Shown here one piece after another: positions 1 through 8,944 of a stretch of DNA of 64,000 bases; position 1 is the stretch's first letter; the number at the start of each line of letters is the position of its first letter. Under the pieces are notes generated by a model. It saw only the letters and a program-made list of their open reading frames with translations. It had not been told where the DNA came from and did no database searches. The stretch is taken from assembly GCA_003326205.1 (NCBI GenBank), contig LWTK01000036.1, positions 620,001-684,000 on the forward strand. Reading direction: 5' to 3'. The stretch comes from Nostoc sp. ATCC 43529 (GTDB taxonomy: Bacteria; Cyanobacteriota; Cyanobacteriia; Cyanobacteriales; Nostocaceae). The translations under genes were made by a program, and so were the position numbers.

Positions 1-367
1 AACGAGCAATGCAGAGATATCGCCATACTGTTTCTTCCACATCTTGAGCATTCACAGTCAAATCTATTTCAAATTGTTGAGCGCCCTCGGCAAATCTTTC
101 TGCATAATAGTACGATAATCCACGTTGCCAGAGGTAGGGTTTGATACGGGCATCCAATTGCTCTGCCTTATCAAAATCTTCTATAGATTCATCAATTTTG
201 GCCAGTTGAAACTTCACCATGCCTCGGCGAATGTAAGCATTGGGATTTTCAGGTTGATTGCGAATAGTTTCGTTCCACCGCTGGAGTTGATTTTCTAATG
301 AATTTCCAAAAAACATGAGTTTGTCAGTGGGTTGAAATGCTGTGAATGGTTTAGGGATGGCAATCAT
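1..367 (-). CDS. TPR-repeat protein, 3' part missing (window edge)
   Basis: An open frame reads in from the window edge on the minus strand. It can start at ATG 367 (MIAIPKPFTAF...) or at the in-frame ATG 316 (MFFGNSLENQ...). The residues after ATG 316 fit tetratricopeptide helices: a NPNAYIRRG segment, an SIEDFDKAEQLD segment and an LWQRGLSYYYAERF segment, about 34 residues apart. TPR proteins of this kind are usually protein-binding scaffolds, so no reaction can be assigned. The C-terminus lies outside the window. Neither start has a strong ribosome binding site. I prefer 367 only because the frame is open that far. Confidence 0.6.
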   Translation of the reverse strand, partial: MIAIPKPFTAFQPTDKLMFFGNSLENQLQRWNETIRNQPENPNAYIRRGMVKFQLAKIDESIEDFDKAEQLDARIKPYLWQRGLSYYYAERFAEGAQQFEIDLTVNAQDVEETVWRYLCIAR

Positions 368-468
368 CTAGATTACGACAAAAGGCGATCGCATTGGACA
401 CCTGCAAGATAAACTCGAATGGTCATTGAGAGCTTGAAAATAAAAAATCACTATAATTTAAATGAGCA

Positions 469-1236
469 ATGAGCGAACGCTGGACACTGACAGGAAAGAA
501 AGCGCTGATTACAGGTGCTACCAAAGGCATTGGACTAGCTGTTGCCAATGAGTTTTTATCTCTAGGCGCAGAAGTAATAATTGTGGCACGGAATTCTGAA
601 GATGTTGACCGACAAGTAAGTATTTGGCAACAGGCTGGATTACCTGCATCTGGGATAACAGCGGATGTTGCAACCTCTGATGGTCGTCAACTCATCTTTG
701 AGCAGGTTAGCAAAACCTGGGATAAATTAGATATTCTGGTCAACAATGTCGGAACTAATATTAGTAAAAAACTCGTAGACTATACGCTAACTGAGTATCA
801 ATTCCTCATCCAGACAAACCAGACATCAATTTTTGAAATCTGCCGTCTGTTTTACCCTTTGCTGCAAAATAGCAAAAACGGCAGCATTGTTAATATCAGT
901 TCTGTGGCGGGTTTAGTCTCGAACCGTACAGGCGCTCCTTATGGTATGACTAAAGCGGCTATAAATCAACTGACGCGATCGCTATCAGTTGAATGGGCTT
1001 TAGATAATATTAGAGTAAATACCGTAGCACCTTGGGCTATTTACACGCCTCTAACGAAGTCTGTACTCGATAACCAAGATTTTCTCAAATTAGTTCTATC
1101 CCAAACACCTATGGGAAGAGTTGGTCAAGCAGAAGAAGTAGCAGGTATAGTGGCATTTCTTTGTATGCCTGTGGCATCTTTCATCACTGGACAATGTATC
1201 ACCGTTGATGGGGGATTTTTGGCTTTCGGATTTTAA
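469..1236 (+). CDS. SDR-family oxidoreductase (tropinone-reductase-like)
   Basis: This is a classical short-chain dehydrogenase/reductase of 255 residues, the normal length for the family. It shows the cofactor motif TGATKGIG at residues 15-22, NNVG at about 92-95, a catalytic serine in NISS (143-145) and the YxxxK pair Y158/K162 in PYGMTK. The C-terminal [10 protein letters not shown] is typical. The overall pattern resembles tropinone-reductase-like cyanobacterial SDRs that use NADP(H) on carbonyl or alcohol substrates, but the actual substrate cannot be read from the sequence. It is predicted to be cytoplasmic. The gene stands alone, divergent from the TPR gene and 92 bases before a rhomboid gene. 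The start codon has only a weak Shine-Dalgarno sequence. Confidence 0.88.
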   Translation: MSERWTLTGKKALITGATKGIGLAVANEFLSLGAEVIIVARNSEDVDRQVSIWQQAGLPASGITADVATSDGRQLIFEQVSKTWDKLDILVNNVGTNISKKLVDYTLTEYQFLIQTNQTSIFEICRLFYPLLQNSKNGSIVNISSVAGLVSNRTGAPYGMTKAAINQLTRSLSVEWALDNIRVNTVAPWAIYTPLTKSVLDNQDFLKLVLSQTPMGRVGQAEEVAGIVAFLCMPVASFITGQCITVDGGFLAFGF

Positions 1237-1328
1237 ATCTCAAACGGAGATCTATCCACGAGGTAGAAGAAACTACTTGCACAATTCAGTAATGTAGAGT
1301 TTGTGTCTTCAAGTCAGGAAAAACGCCC

Positions 1329-2045
1329 GTGGTTCCAATTAGAGATAATAATCCTACAAAAATTACTCCTTATGTGACTTATGGATTGGTTGCTGCCAAC
1401 GTCCTGGCTTTTCTTTATGAATCAAGTCTTCCTCCACAAGCATTAAATGGGTTTTTACACCTTGCAGCTGTAGTTCCTCGCGAACTCAGCTTAAGTTTTG
1501 CTGGTATCTCTGTAAATCAACCAGTACCAGAGTGGGCAACTTTGATTACCTCACAATTTTTGCACGGCGGTTTGTTGCACTTAGGCGGCAATATGTTGTT
1601 TCTCTGGATTTTTGGTAATAACGTTGAAGATAAATTGGGTCATGCTAAATTTTTATTGTTCTATTTAGCTTGCGGTGTTTTGGCATCATTGACCCAGTGG
1701 TACTTCGGTCAAGATTCTAGCATTCCTTCATTGGGTGCGAGTGGTGCGATCGCAGGTGTTATGGGAGCCTACATTCTTCGTTTTCCCAAAGCTGAAGTTA
1801 TTGGCGTTGTACCCTTAGGATTTTTCTTCCCGACTTTCCGCGTCCCTGCATACTTCTTTCTGGGATTTTGGTTTCTCGAACAAGCCTTCTACGGACTTGT
1901 CAGCCTTGAAACACCCACCAACATCGGTATGGAAAGCGGCGGTATTGCCTACTGGGCCCATGCAGGCGGGTTTATCTTCGGCGCAATTCTTGGGCCACTC
2001 TTGGGTTTATTTAGCGATAAATCCCCGGAAGAATCTTGGTCATAG
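1329..2045 (+). CDS. Rhomboid-family intramembrane serine protease (first of tandem pair)
   Basis: This 238-residue polytopic membrane protein carries the rhomboid catalytic pair: Ser139 in the GASGA motif and His211 in YWAHAGGF. An HGGLLHLGGNM segment (79-89) matches the family's second-helix motif. The enzyme would cleave transmembrane substrates within the bilayer. The start is GTG at 1329, preceded by AGGAAAAAC. The same leader, AGGAAAAACRCCY then GTG, is present before the second rhomboid gene, which supports both starts. A hairpin followed by T residues lies just downstream. The pair looks like an old tandem duplication. Confidence 0.9.
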   Translation: MVPIRDNNPTKITPYVTYGLVAANVLAFLYESSLPPQALNGFLHLAAVVPRELSLSFAGISVNQPVPEWATLITSQFLHGGLLHLGGNMLFLWIFGNNVEDKLGHAKFLLFYLACGVLASLTQWYFGQDSSIPSLGASGAIAGVMGAYILRFPKAEVIGVVPLGFFFPTFRVPAYFFLGFWFLEQAFYGLVSLETPTNIGMESGGIAYWAHAGGFIFGAILGPLLGLFSDKSPEESWS

Positions 2046-2074
2046 TAAGTTTACAAGAATTTTATTTTTAAGCC

Positions 2075-2102
2075 AATCCCACTCTTTAAAGGGTGGGATT
2101 TT
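2075..2102 (+). terminator. Probable intrinsic terminator after first rhomboid gene
   Basis: The arms AATCCCAC (2075-2082) and GTGGGATT (2093-2100) can form an eight-base-pair stem, and the stem runs into four T residues. It lies 30 bases after the stop codon at 2045, so the two rhomboid genes are probably transcribed separately. Confidence 0.65.
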
Positions 2103-2334
2103 GCAGTATTTATCATTAGTGATTTGCGATTAATGTGGAGATATTTTTCTCAAATTAAGCTATTGCGCTTTTAAATTTTAGAGTTATTCATACTGTTGCC
2201 AGTCAACAGTCAACACGAAAACATCTGTTGCATTAGATGTGCGGCAGTTTCCTCTGAGTTAAAATACCTAAACTCAACAACTGTGGGTAATACAAGCTAT
2301 ATTGCAGTTAGTCAATAATTTAGGAAAAACACCT

Positions 2335-3006
2335 GTGTTTCCTCTCTACGATGAAAATCCCACGCGTATTACCCCATATTTCACCTATGGGTTAATTGGC
2401 ATGAACATTTTAGTTTTTCTTCATGAGGTGAGCCTGTCAAATGCACAATTGAATCAATTTTTAAGTCAGTATGCAGTAGTGCCTCAACAGTTAACCACCA
2501 ATTTATCTGCGGAATGGATAACGCTATTTACGTCGCAATTCTTACACGGCGGATGGTGGCACTTAATCTCAAATATGGTGTTTCTCTGGGTTTTTGGCAA
2601 CAATATTGAAGATCGTTTAGGTCATTTTAAATATTTAATTTTTTATTTGACATGTGGTGCTTTAGCTGCATTGTGCCAATGGTTTATTAGCATCAATTCT
2701 GATATTCCTTCATTAGGCGCAAGTGGTTCAATTTCTGGAGTTTTAGGTGCATACATTATTCGCTTTCCCCAAGCGAGAGTAATGACTTTAGTCTTTTTAG
2801 GGATTTTCATCACCACCATCCGAGTTCCAGCATTAGTAATAATTGGACTTTTCTTCGTACAAAATGTGATATCCGGCCTTGCTAGCCTGCAAACAGCCGC
2901 TAACATGAGCGTACAAACTGGTGGAGTTGCCTACTGGGCACACATCGGTGGTTTTGTTTTTGGAATGATTCTTGCTCCCCTATTTGGGCTGTTTAGACGC
3001 GACTAA
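2335..3006 (+). CDS. Rhomboid-family intramembrane serine protease (second of tandem pair)
   Basis: This is a paralogue of the upstream gene, with catalytic Ser about residue 130 in GASGS and His about 203 in YWAHIGGF, and the same HGGWWHL motif. The frame is open back to a TTG at 2302. I place the start at GTG 2335 because the leader AGGAAAAACACCT before it matches the leader of the first rhomboid almost base for base, and because the protein then aligns with its paralogue from the first residue. This gives 223 residues with about six hydrophobic helices. The substrate is unknown. Confidence 0.87.
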   Translation: MFPLYDENPTRITPYFTYGLIGMNILVFLHEVSLSNAQLNQFLSQYAVVPQQLTTNLSAEWITLFTSQFLHGGWWHLISNMVFLWVFGNNIEDRLGHFKYLIFYLTCGALAALCQWFISINSDIPSLGASGSISGVLGAYIIRFPQARVMTLVFLGIFITTIRVPALVIIGLFFVQNVISGLASLQTAANMSVQTGGVAYWAHIGGFVFGMILAPLFGLFRRD

Positions 3007-3090
3007 TATTAAGAGTTAGTAGTTAGGAGTTAGGAGTTAGGAGTGATGGGTTGGTGGGCGTAGTTTCACCCCATCTCTCCCAGTCCCCAT
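3007..3090. repeat. GTTAGGA-type simple repeats
   Basis: The spacer between the convergent rhomboid and Wzc-like genes contains short tandem runs of GTTAGGA and AGTTAGGAGTT. These heptanucleotide repeats are common between genes in heterocyst-forming cyanobacteria and carry no visible gene. Confidence 0.6.
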
Positions 3091-5259
3091 TCAACTGGCA
3101 CCGGCTGAAACTTCTTCTGATTCTTCAACATTTTCTGGTTCTACTTCTGATGAAAACGTTGGGGGAGGTAGAGAAACGACGATATCGGCACCATTAATAA
3201 TCGCTCCTAATAACCCCAGTTCCGATTCAACCAATTGATCGATCGCCTCGCCTAACATGTTCTCTTCTGTATAATGCGGTCGCGCCACTAGTACCATGCC
3301 ATCGCTGTAGGGTTGGATTAATAATGGGTCATTGGATAAGCTTAAGGAGCTAGTATCTAAAATCACTAAATCAAAGCGTTCACGGACATCATCCATCAGC
3401 CGCCGCATTTCGCTAGATTCAAGAATAGCAGCAGATTGCCGCACGGGACCGGGGCTGGGAAGAATGTATAAATTTTCTACATCAGGAACTAAACGAATAC
3501 ATTCACTCAAGTCAGCGTAATAACGCAGGGGTTCAATGGTGGCGTCGGGATCGGGAATTACTTTCAGCGATGTACAACGAGAAGGCGATCGCAAATCTGT
3601 TTCAATAATCAAAGTTCTTTTTCCTGCACGGGCAGAAGCAATGCCCAAGTTATAAGCACTTGCCGTTTTACCCTCTAGGCTACTGGTACTAGTAATTAAA
3701 ACTACCTTTAAGTTTTTACCACCAATCCGCCGCAGATTACTACGGAACTTTTCATAAAATTCTAAGTAGGGAGATTCTGGAGAAAGTACCACTGGCACAG
3801 CCTCTCGATCCAAATCATCAACTAGCATTAAAGGCAACTCTCCCAACAATGCCACTTCACGTTGCTTGAGGCTCTCGCGGATATCTTCTCTGGTTTTGAA
3901 AGTTCCTTCCAGCGATCCCAATAAAAATATCACCCCACCACCAACTAACACACCCAAGACACCACCCACAGCCAGGGTAATAGGTACGCTCTTAGGAGGT
4001 TTAATATCGGGAGTCACTGTCGGGCGTCTGGCAACGCTAAGGCTGCTGGTTGTTTCTGCCTCTGCGGTTTTAGCATCTGTTAGCTTGGCCTGCATTTGGT
4101 CATAGATGGCTTTTTTGAGTCCAACCTCCTGTTCTAAACGCGATCGCTCTAATTGCTTGTTAGGTATCAAAGAATACTCTCTTCGCAGCCGTGCTTCTTG
4201 CTGGATTTCTTGAGCTAGTTGCTGTTGGAGTGTCTCCCGTTGGGTTTGCAAAGACACCATTTGGTTTGCTAGCTGTTGGCGTGCTGGGTCTAAACTACTC
4301 TGAGTACGAATCCCAGCAATATTACCCTGGAGTGGAGCCGCCATTCCATTACCGCCTAACACTTCCGCTGCACGTTGTTGGAGTAATTCTTCAGCAGCTT
4401 GTTTTTGACGCAGCAGCTGAATCATGGTTGGGTGTTCGAGTCGTAAATCTTTCCTTAATAAAGCGATTTGCGACTCACTTTGATAAATTTGCGATCGCAA
4501 GTTGCCAATAATGGGATCGGCACTCAAAGCTGAAGAAATATAAGCCTGTCCAACCGTTAAACCTAACTTATTTTGTAAACTGCGAATTTGACCATCAACG
4601 CCAGAAATAGTTAATTGAATTTGACGTTGGAGATTTTGGCTAGCAGTAACAGCAGCCAGCAAACTACCATTTTCAGCTGCTAATATTGCTGTGCGCTCAA
4701 TGCGATCGTACTGTTCCAACCTCTTTTCAGCAATTTGCAATTCGCGTTTAGCTTGCGGTAAGCGCTCGTTAATTTTTTGAATAATTGCTTGTAATCGTCC
4801 AGTATTGATGTCACTGCTCAACTTGACCATTGATTGCATCAATTCCGCCAATACTTCTATAGCTCGTTTGGGGTCACTATCTATATATTTCAGTTCAAAG
4901 GTAGTAGTTTCAAAATCTCCAGTCCTGGGATTTTTCTTAGGTAGAGAAAGGACAATACTTGCACCGAGTTGTTTCGGTCTGAGATTCACTTTCTCTGCCA
5001 CTGCTGCAATTATCTGATTTGATAGTAAAACTTCCTCATTTAATTCCTTTCCTTGCTGTTGGATTTCACTACCAGTTGCAGAGAAAGAAACAGGTGGGCC
5101 ACTATATGTAAGTGCGGCGGATGCTATGTAGCTAGGAGGTGGATCTGGTTGCATAGCTACCACCGTTGACCCCACTACAACTAAACCAAAACTAGCTAGT
5201 CCAATCCACTTATATTTTTCAAAAGCAATAAGATAGCGCTTAACAATTGGTGGGGTCAT
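3091..5259 (-). CDS. Wzc-like polysaccharide chain-length/BY-kinase-like protein
   Basis: The 722 residues comprise an N-terminal membrane helix (about 17-37), a periplasmic Wzz-type region with long coiled coil (about 130-420, rich in Q, L, R and E), a second membrane helix (about 427-450) and a cytoplasmic ATPase domain. Family knowledge: such proteins control capsule or exopolysaccharide chain length with an outer-membrane Wza partner. The nucleotide motifs are off-consensus: TSTSSLEGKT for Walker A, LIIETDLR with E instead of the usual first D for Walker A', and VILDTSS instead of DTPP for Walker B. No C-terminal tyrosine cluster is present, and the end is Glu/Ser-rich. Kinase activity is therefore doubtful. 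It follows the export gene by about 195 bases, in the same direction. Confidence 0.85.
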   Translation of the reverse strand: MTPPIVKRYLIAFEKYKWIGLASFGLVVVGSTVVAMQPDPPPSYIASAALTYSGPPVSFSATGSEIQQQGKELNEEVLLSNQIIAAVAEKVNLRPKQLGASIVLSLPKKNPRTGDFETTTFELKYIDSDPKRAIEVLAELMQSMVKLSSDINTGRLQAIIQKINERLPQAKRELQIAEKRLEQYDRIERTAILAAENGSLLAAVTASQNLQRQIQLTISGVDGQIRSLQNKLGLTVGQAYISSALSADPIIGNLRSQIYQSESQIALLRKDLRLEHPTMIQLLRQKQAAEELLQQRAAEVLGGNGMAAPLQGNIAGIRTQSSLDPARQQLANQMVSLQTQRETLQQQLAQEIQQEARLRREYSLIPNKQLERSRLEQEVGLKKAIYDQMQAKLTDAKTAEAETTSSLSVARRPTVTPDIKPPKSVPITLAVGGVLGVLVGGGVIFLLGSLEGTFKTREDIRESLKQREVALLGELPLMLVDDLDREAVPVVLSPESPYLEFYEKFRSNLRRIGGKNLKVVLITSTSSLEGKTASAYNLGIASARAGKRTLIIETDLRSPSRCTSLKVIPDPDATIEPLRYYADLSECIRLVPDVENLYILPSPGPVRQSAAILESSEMRRLMDDVRERFDLVILDTSSLSLSNDPLLIQPYSDGMVLVARPHYTEENMLGEAIDQLVESELGLLGAIINGADIVVSLPPPTFSSEVEPENVEESEEVSAGAS

Positions 5260-5281
5260 GGTAGGAGCATATATTTAGTCG

Positions 5282-5440
5282 TTGGGCATTGGGCACTAAG
5301 CATTGGGCATTGGGCATTGGGCATTGGGCATTGGGCATTGGTTATTAATTCATCTCTTTGCGTCCCCGCGTCCCCGCGTCCCCGCGTCTCCCCATCTCCC
5401 CATCTCCCCATCTCCCCATCCCCCCATCTCCCCCTCTTCC
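5282..5440. repeat. Tandem GGGCATT, CGTCCCCG and ATCTCCCC arrays
   Basis: Two adjacent low-complexity arrays fill the gap between two EPS genes. The first is about eight units of GGGCATT (5282-5341). The second is three units of CGTCCCCG followed by four of ATCTCCCC (5361-5420). Units are 7-8 bases with no spacers, so this is not a CRISPR array. Open frames through it are artefacts. Confidence 0.8.
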
Positions 5441-5453
5441 CACTCTACACTCC

Positions 5454-6806
5454 CTAATTAGATCCACCGCCACCGAAGTTATCAAAAAATCGGAGAAAAG
5501 ATTGTACATTGAAGAAGGGTTGGGTAATGGTACTCAGTAAATTAGTAATTCTACCGACAAGGTTACGACCAACAACAATAACATCATTATCTTGAAGTGG
5601 CACGTTTTGAGATGCATCGCCTCCCAGAGCTTTTTTAGCATCTAGTTTTTGGGTAATGGCTTTACCTCGTTCGGGATCGAACCGAACCAAGGCGATACTC
5701 CGGAGGTTAGCAGTGTCAAGATTTACTCCTCCCAAAGCATCTACAAATGTACTGCCATTAGGCAGTGCTTGAGTAGAAATACCTCCGGCAGCGTAGTTTA
5801 AAACTCGGACTCTAATCTGTGGTGTAGCTAAGGATGAACGTGCTACCAAATTGCGGTCATAACCATCTTCATTGCCGACTTCACGACGAGGCACAACGAT
5901 CGCATCTCCGTCTTGTAAGCGTAAATTAGGGATTGAACCACCATTTTGCAGCGCTGCATACAAGTCAATAGTTTGCGAAACCACTGAACCATCCACTAAC
6001 TTGCGGCGTATTTGCACTTGTCGGAGGTCTGCATTCAGTGTTGAACCACCAGATATCAACAAAGCATCAGCAACGCGTGGCGTTGGTGAATTAATCGGAT
6101 AAATTCCCGGTCGAAATATTTCGCCGCTAATGGTAACTTGGACTGGTCGCGTTCCTATCAAAGATACCACCACGATTGGATCTGGAAAAATTCGACTCAA
6201 ACCCAAGCGAATTTTTTCTTGAGCTTCTTCCAAAGTTAAACCTTGTAATGACACTGTTCCCACTTGTGGCACTACAACGTTGCCTTCTGGACTAATTACA
6301 GCTTGAAAAACAAAGTCTTGACGCTGGCTTGCTAGGGCTAAAACTATTACTGGATCGACAACATAACGATTTAAGCCCAGGCGAATTTTTTCTTGAGCTT
6401 CCTCCAGAGTTAAACCTTGCAAGGAAACTGTTCCCAGTAGCGGCACCACAATATTACCTTCTGGATTGATGACAGCTTGAAAGCTTAACTCTGGAAAGCG
6501 CTGAACTGAAACGCTAATTCCATCTCCGATTCCTAAACGATAGGGGCCAGGAGGACGCTGAAGCACAACGCCAATAGTATCTCCTGGCCCCAAAAGGTAG
6601 CGGCTGAGTTGAGGCGAAATCTCGTCATTTGCACTTGGAGGTACAACATCCTCAGTACCCGGTACAGGGGAAGGGGGTTGCCCTTGAGATGGGAAAGGCT
6701 GAGCAACAACAAGCTGGATAGGTGCTGTTAAAAAAACCCCTACTTGAAGACTGACAAAACACAGGGCGCTGAATGCACGCATATAAGAACTGGGAGTTAT
6801 CAACAT
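5454..6806 (-). CDS. Polysaccharide export protein (Wza/SLBB family)
   Basis: The 450 residues begin with a signal-peptide-like stretch (about 8-35). After a Pro-rich linker come two copies of a polysaccharide-export module, each ending in VSLQGLTLEEAQEKIRLGL (about residues 130-160 and 180-210), then SLBB-type segments (VTISGEIFRPGIYPI and a later one with VRVLNYAAGG). Family knowledge: this is the outer-membrane or periplasmic channel partner of the Wzc-like protein encoded next. The internal module duplication is still visible in the DNA at 6200-6300 and 6380-6490. Gene order (sorting enzyme, export protein, chain-length protein, all minus) points to one exopolysaccharide pathway. Confidence 0.88.
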   Translation of the reverse strand: MLITPSSYMRAFSALCFVSLQVGVFLTAPIQLVVAQPFPSQGQPPSPVPGTEDVVPPSANDEISPQLSRYLLGPGDTIGVVLQRPPGPYRLGIGDGISVSVQRFPELSFQAVINPEGNIVVPLLGTVSLQGLTLEEAQEKIRLGLNRYVVDPVIVLALASQRQDFVFQAVISPEGNVVVPQVGTVSLQGLTLEEAQEKIRLGLSRIFPDPIVVVSLIGTRPVQVTISGEIFRPGIYPINSPTPRVADALLISGGSTLNADLRQVQIRRKLVDGSVVSQTIDLYAALQNGGSIPNLRLQDGDAIVVPRREVGNEDGYDRNLVARSSLATPQIRVRVLNYAAGGISTQALPNGSTFVDALGGVNLDTANLRSIALVRFDPERGKAITQKLDAKKALGGDASQNVPLQDNDVIVVGRNLVGRITNLLSTITQPFFNVQSFLRFFDNFGGGGSN

Positions 6807-7036
6807 CGGTGCAGGAAAACTTATGTAATAATTAGTCGCGCCGACTCGTTATTTTACCCTAAAAATGTCCTTGATGTCTCTTTAATCTACAAGTATTTAC
6901 CAGGAAAAAGCCGAAAAATTGTGTCAGTTCTAATTCTAACTTCATATTTTGAACATCTTTTAACTTAGTTTCAGCCACAGAGCGATCGCACAAATGTTTT
7001 TCTAAATCTCTGGACAAAAGTAGCTGGTAACATAGT

Positions 7037-7777
7037 CTACAGAGGGCCTGCCATCAATGCAGCTTGCACTGTTTCCCCAATAGACTGGGCTAGAGGCCAA
7101 GATTTTTCTACTTGTCCCAAGGGTTCCATTGGAATTAGAATACTCACGCCTACCCAAGGAGTGCGTTGCTTACGCCACTGTGCCAACTGGTCTGCAACGA
7201 ACCAGTTGAATGGCGATGGATTTCCCCCGTTTGGCATAGCGTACCATTGCAAGACAGCAAAGGTTTGTTGTGGTGTCGAGCCGCGAAAGAACCTAGCTTC
7301 TACTTTCGTTTCAACATTAGAAGCTAACTTTGCAGACGGTTTGACAGTAAATTCAGCACTACGGTATTGAGCCACATCCCATTTTCCCCAGCGCGACCTT
7401 CCCCAGCCATTAACCTCTGTCCACTCTACCTCTGGTTGTTCCATAGGCCCGCTTTGCGGTAGCAAAAGTAAAATTGCCTGAGTGTCCTCCGAGCCTTCTT
7501 TTTTAATTAGCTGCACAGACCATTTATGTTCGCCAATTTGCTGTTCTGCTTGTTCAGTAGTTTGCCAACCAGGAATAGTTAACCCAGCCTTGCGGATTTG
7601 CCTTAATTCTTTAAGGCTAGCTACAGGTGGCGGCTGTTTCCATTGCCAGTGTCCTGTCAGGTATCCAGGAACCCCTCCCATCGCTAACAGCAGTAGCAAT
7701 AACAAAAGTGCTGCTACCTGACTCAATTGATTTTCTTTGAAAAACTTAGAGAAGGAAATCATCAGTAAAATTTTCAA
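7037..7777 (-). CDS. Cyanoexosortase B system-associated protein
   Basis: The protein of about 246 residues has a single N-terminal membrane anchor (a leucine run at about 22-34) and a periplasmic domain. The WSVQLIKKEG, LLLPQSGPMEQPEVEWTE and APLAQSIG-like pattern is what I recall for the EpsI/CrtC-like partner of cyanobacterial exosortase B. Its place directly after the exosortase gene supports this. Two starts are possible: TTG at 7777 or ATG at 7762. Neither has a clear ribosome binding site, and the anchor is kept by both. Family knowledge says that EpsI-type proteins accompany exosortases in EPS loci, but their chemistry is not settled. Confidence 0.78.
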   Translation of the reverse strand: MKILLMISFSKFFKENQLSQVAALLLLLLLLAMGGVPGYLTGHWQWKQPPPVASLKELRQIRKAGLTIPGWQTTEQAEQQIGEHKWSVQLIKKEGSEDTQAILLLLPQSGPMEQPEVEWTEVNGWGRSRWGKWDVAQYRSAEFTVKPSAKLASNVETKVEARFFRGSTPQQTFAVLQWYAMPNGGNPSPFNWFVADQLAQWRKQRTPWVGVSILIPMEPLGQVEKSWPLAQSIGETVQAALMAGPL

Positions 7778-7845
7778 TACTTAGGCAAAATTTTACTTTA
7801 AAAAATAACACCATGAGTTCAGTGATATTTAGGACTTAAGCGGGA

Positions 7846-7960
7846 GTGGGGAATGGGGCATGGAGATGGGGAGATGGCAAAGGGTGGGGAGAAAGAGAAT
7901 TTATGCTTCTAGTTCCTCCCATACCCCACACTTCCAATGCTCCATACCCCATACCCCATA
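7846..7960. repeat. Low-complexity GGGGAGATGG / CCCCATACC spacer
   Basis: This purine- then pyrimidine-rich simple-sequence spacer lies between the exosortase and its associated protein. A 61-codon frame crosses it on the plus strand but is made of the repeat (PIPHTSNAPYPIPH), so I do not call a gene. Confidence 0.55.
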
Positions 7961-7962
7961 CC

Positions 7963-8850
7963 CTATGCCTCATCCCCAACTTGCTCAGATGCAGAAAAAT
8001 AGTTATTAATCCAATTCAGCAACGGCACTAATGATACGAGCATCAAAGCAGAGTAGAGGTCACCACCCCAACTATCATGGAGCCATCTAAAAGCTCCTTC
8101 TTGACCTGTCCCATGAAAAAAGGTTAGTAAAGTGTTACGAATAATATTGGCAGTAGTGCTAATTATCACAGCAATAGATAAAAACGATATGGTTGTGCGC
8201 CGTGAAGATAACGCCCCTGTCCAATAAAGCAGCATCAAACCGACGTAGAGTGTGGTGAACAACATTTTTAGCCCTGCACAATAGGGAGCGACTTCGACAA
8301 TCCGTCCTCCCACGTAGAGATTTATCTCATCGACAGTTACTTCCATACCAAATTGATTCAGTATGAAGCCTGCACTACCAGCGATGAAGCTTTGAAGAGG
8401 CAGGGTATAGGGAGCAATCAGGTAGGGTACTGATGTTGGAGTCGCTAAAAATACTAACAACAAGGGAAATGCTTGCGATCGCAAACCTGATACTCCCTTA
8501 AACCACAAGCACAACCCACCTAGTATAAAAGGCAGCGAAAGATTAACCCACTCTCTAACACCGCTAAGATAAAATACTCCTCCTAATAACAAGAAAACTG
8601 CACCCAAAGGATGGATAGTATCTGGCAAACGTGCCCACTGTTTCCGGTTCAGCCAGCCCAAATAAGCAGCAAATGGCAAACCAATAATCCCATGACTGAA
8701 ATATTCGTGTTCTGTACTAATATTTTTGTGCAGCCAGCCATCCAGCCAATGTAGCAATATGGGAGCATAAAGCAGCAGCAAAATGCCTAAAATAGCTAAA
8801 TTTAACAAACCTGACACGTTTTTGTTTTTAATCTGTTGCTGGAGTGCCAT
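7963..8850 (-). CDS. Cyanoexosortase B (transmembrane sorting protease)
   Basis: This 295-residue polytopic membrane protein has about eight hydrophobic helices. The exosortase/archaeosortase triad is present: Cys191 in PYCAGLK, Arg238 in NIIRNTLL and His258 in RWLHDSWGG. Family knowledge: exosortases recognise a C-terminal tripartite tag (PEP-CTERM or similar), cleave it and pass the protein on for export and attachment to the surface or EPS. Its neighbours (an aminotransferase upstream, an associated protein and export genes downstream) fit that role. No classical PEP-CTERM substrate is adjacent. The only tag-like small protein in the window is at 14629-14913. Confidence 0.88.
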   Translation of the reverse strand: MALQQQIKNKNVSGLLNLAILGILLLLYAPILLHWLDGWLHKNISTEHEYFSHGIIGLPFAAYLGWLNRKQWARLPDTIHPLGAVFLLLGGVFYLSGVREWVNLSLPFILGGLCLWFKGVSGLRSQAFPLLLVFLATPTSVPYLIAPYTLPLQSFIAGSAGFILNQFGMEVTVDEINLYVGGRIVEVAPYCAGLKMLFTTLYVGLMLLYWTGALSSRRTTISFLSIAVIISTTANIIRNTLLTFFHGTGQEGAFRWLHDSWGGDLYSALMLVSLVPLLNWINNYFSASEQVGDEA

Positions 8851-8865
8851 GATTTTAATTAATTA

Positions 8866-8900
8866 TTGGGCATTGGGCATTGGGCATTGAGTATTGGGTT
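8866..8900. repeat. Short GGGCATT tandem array
   Basis: The spacer before the exosortase gene holds the same GGGCATT heptamer seen at 5282-5341. Confidence 0.6.
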
Positions 8901-8944
8901 AATGACCAATGACTATTGTACAGACGCGATTAATCGCGTCTCTA

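Noticed and set aside
5282..5440. GGGCATT and ATCTCCCC arrays as CRISPR or minisatellite gene
   Set aside because: Very short units, no spacers, and frames give only low-complexity peptides.
7027..7040. GTAN8TAC match to the NtcA site
   Set aside because: It sits at the end of a coding region about 220 bases from the next start. About 16 such matches are expected by chance in 64 kb, and no -10 box at the proper distance is convincing.
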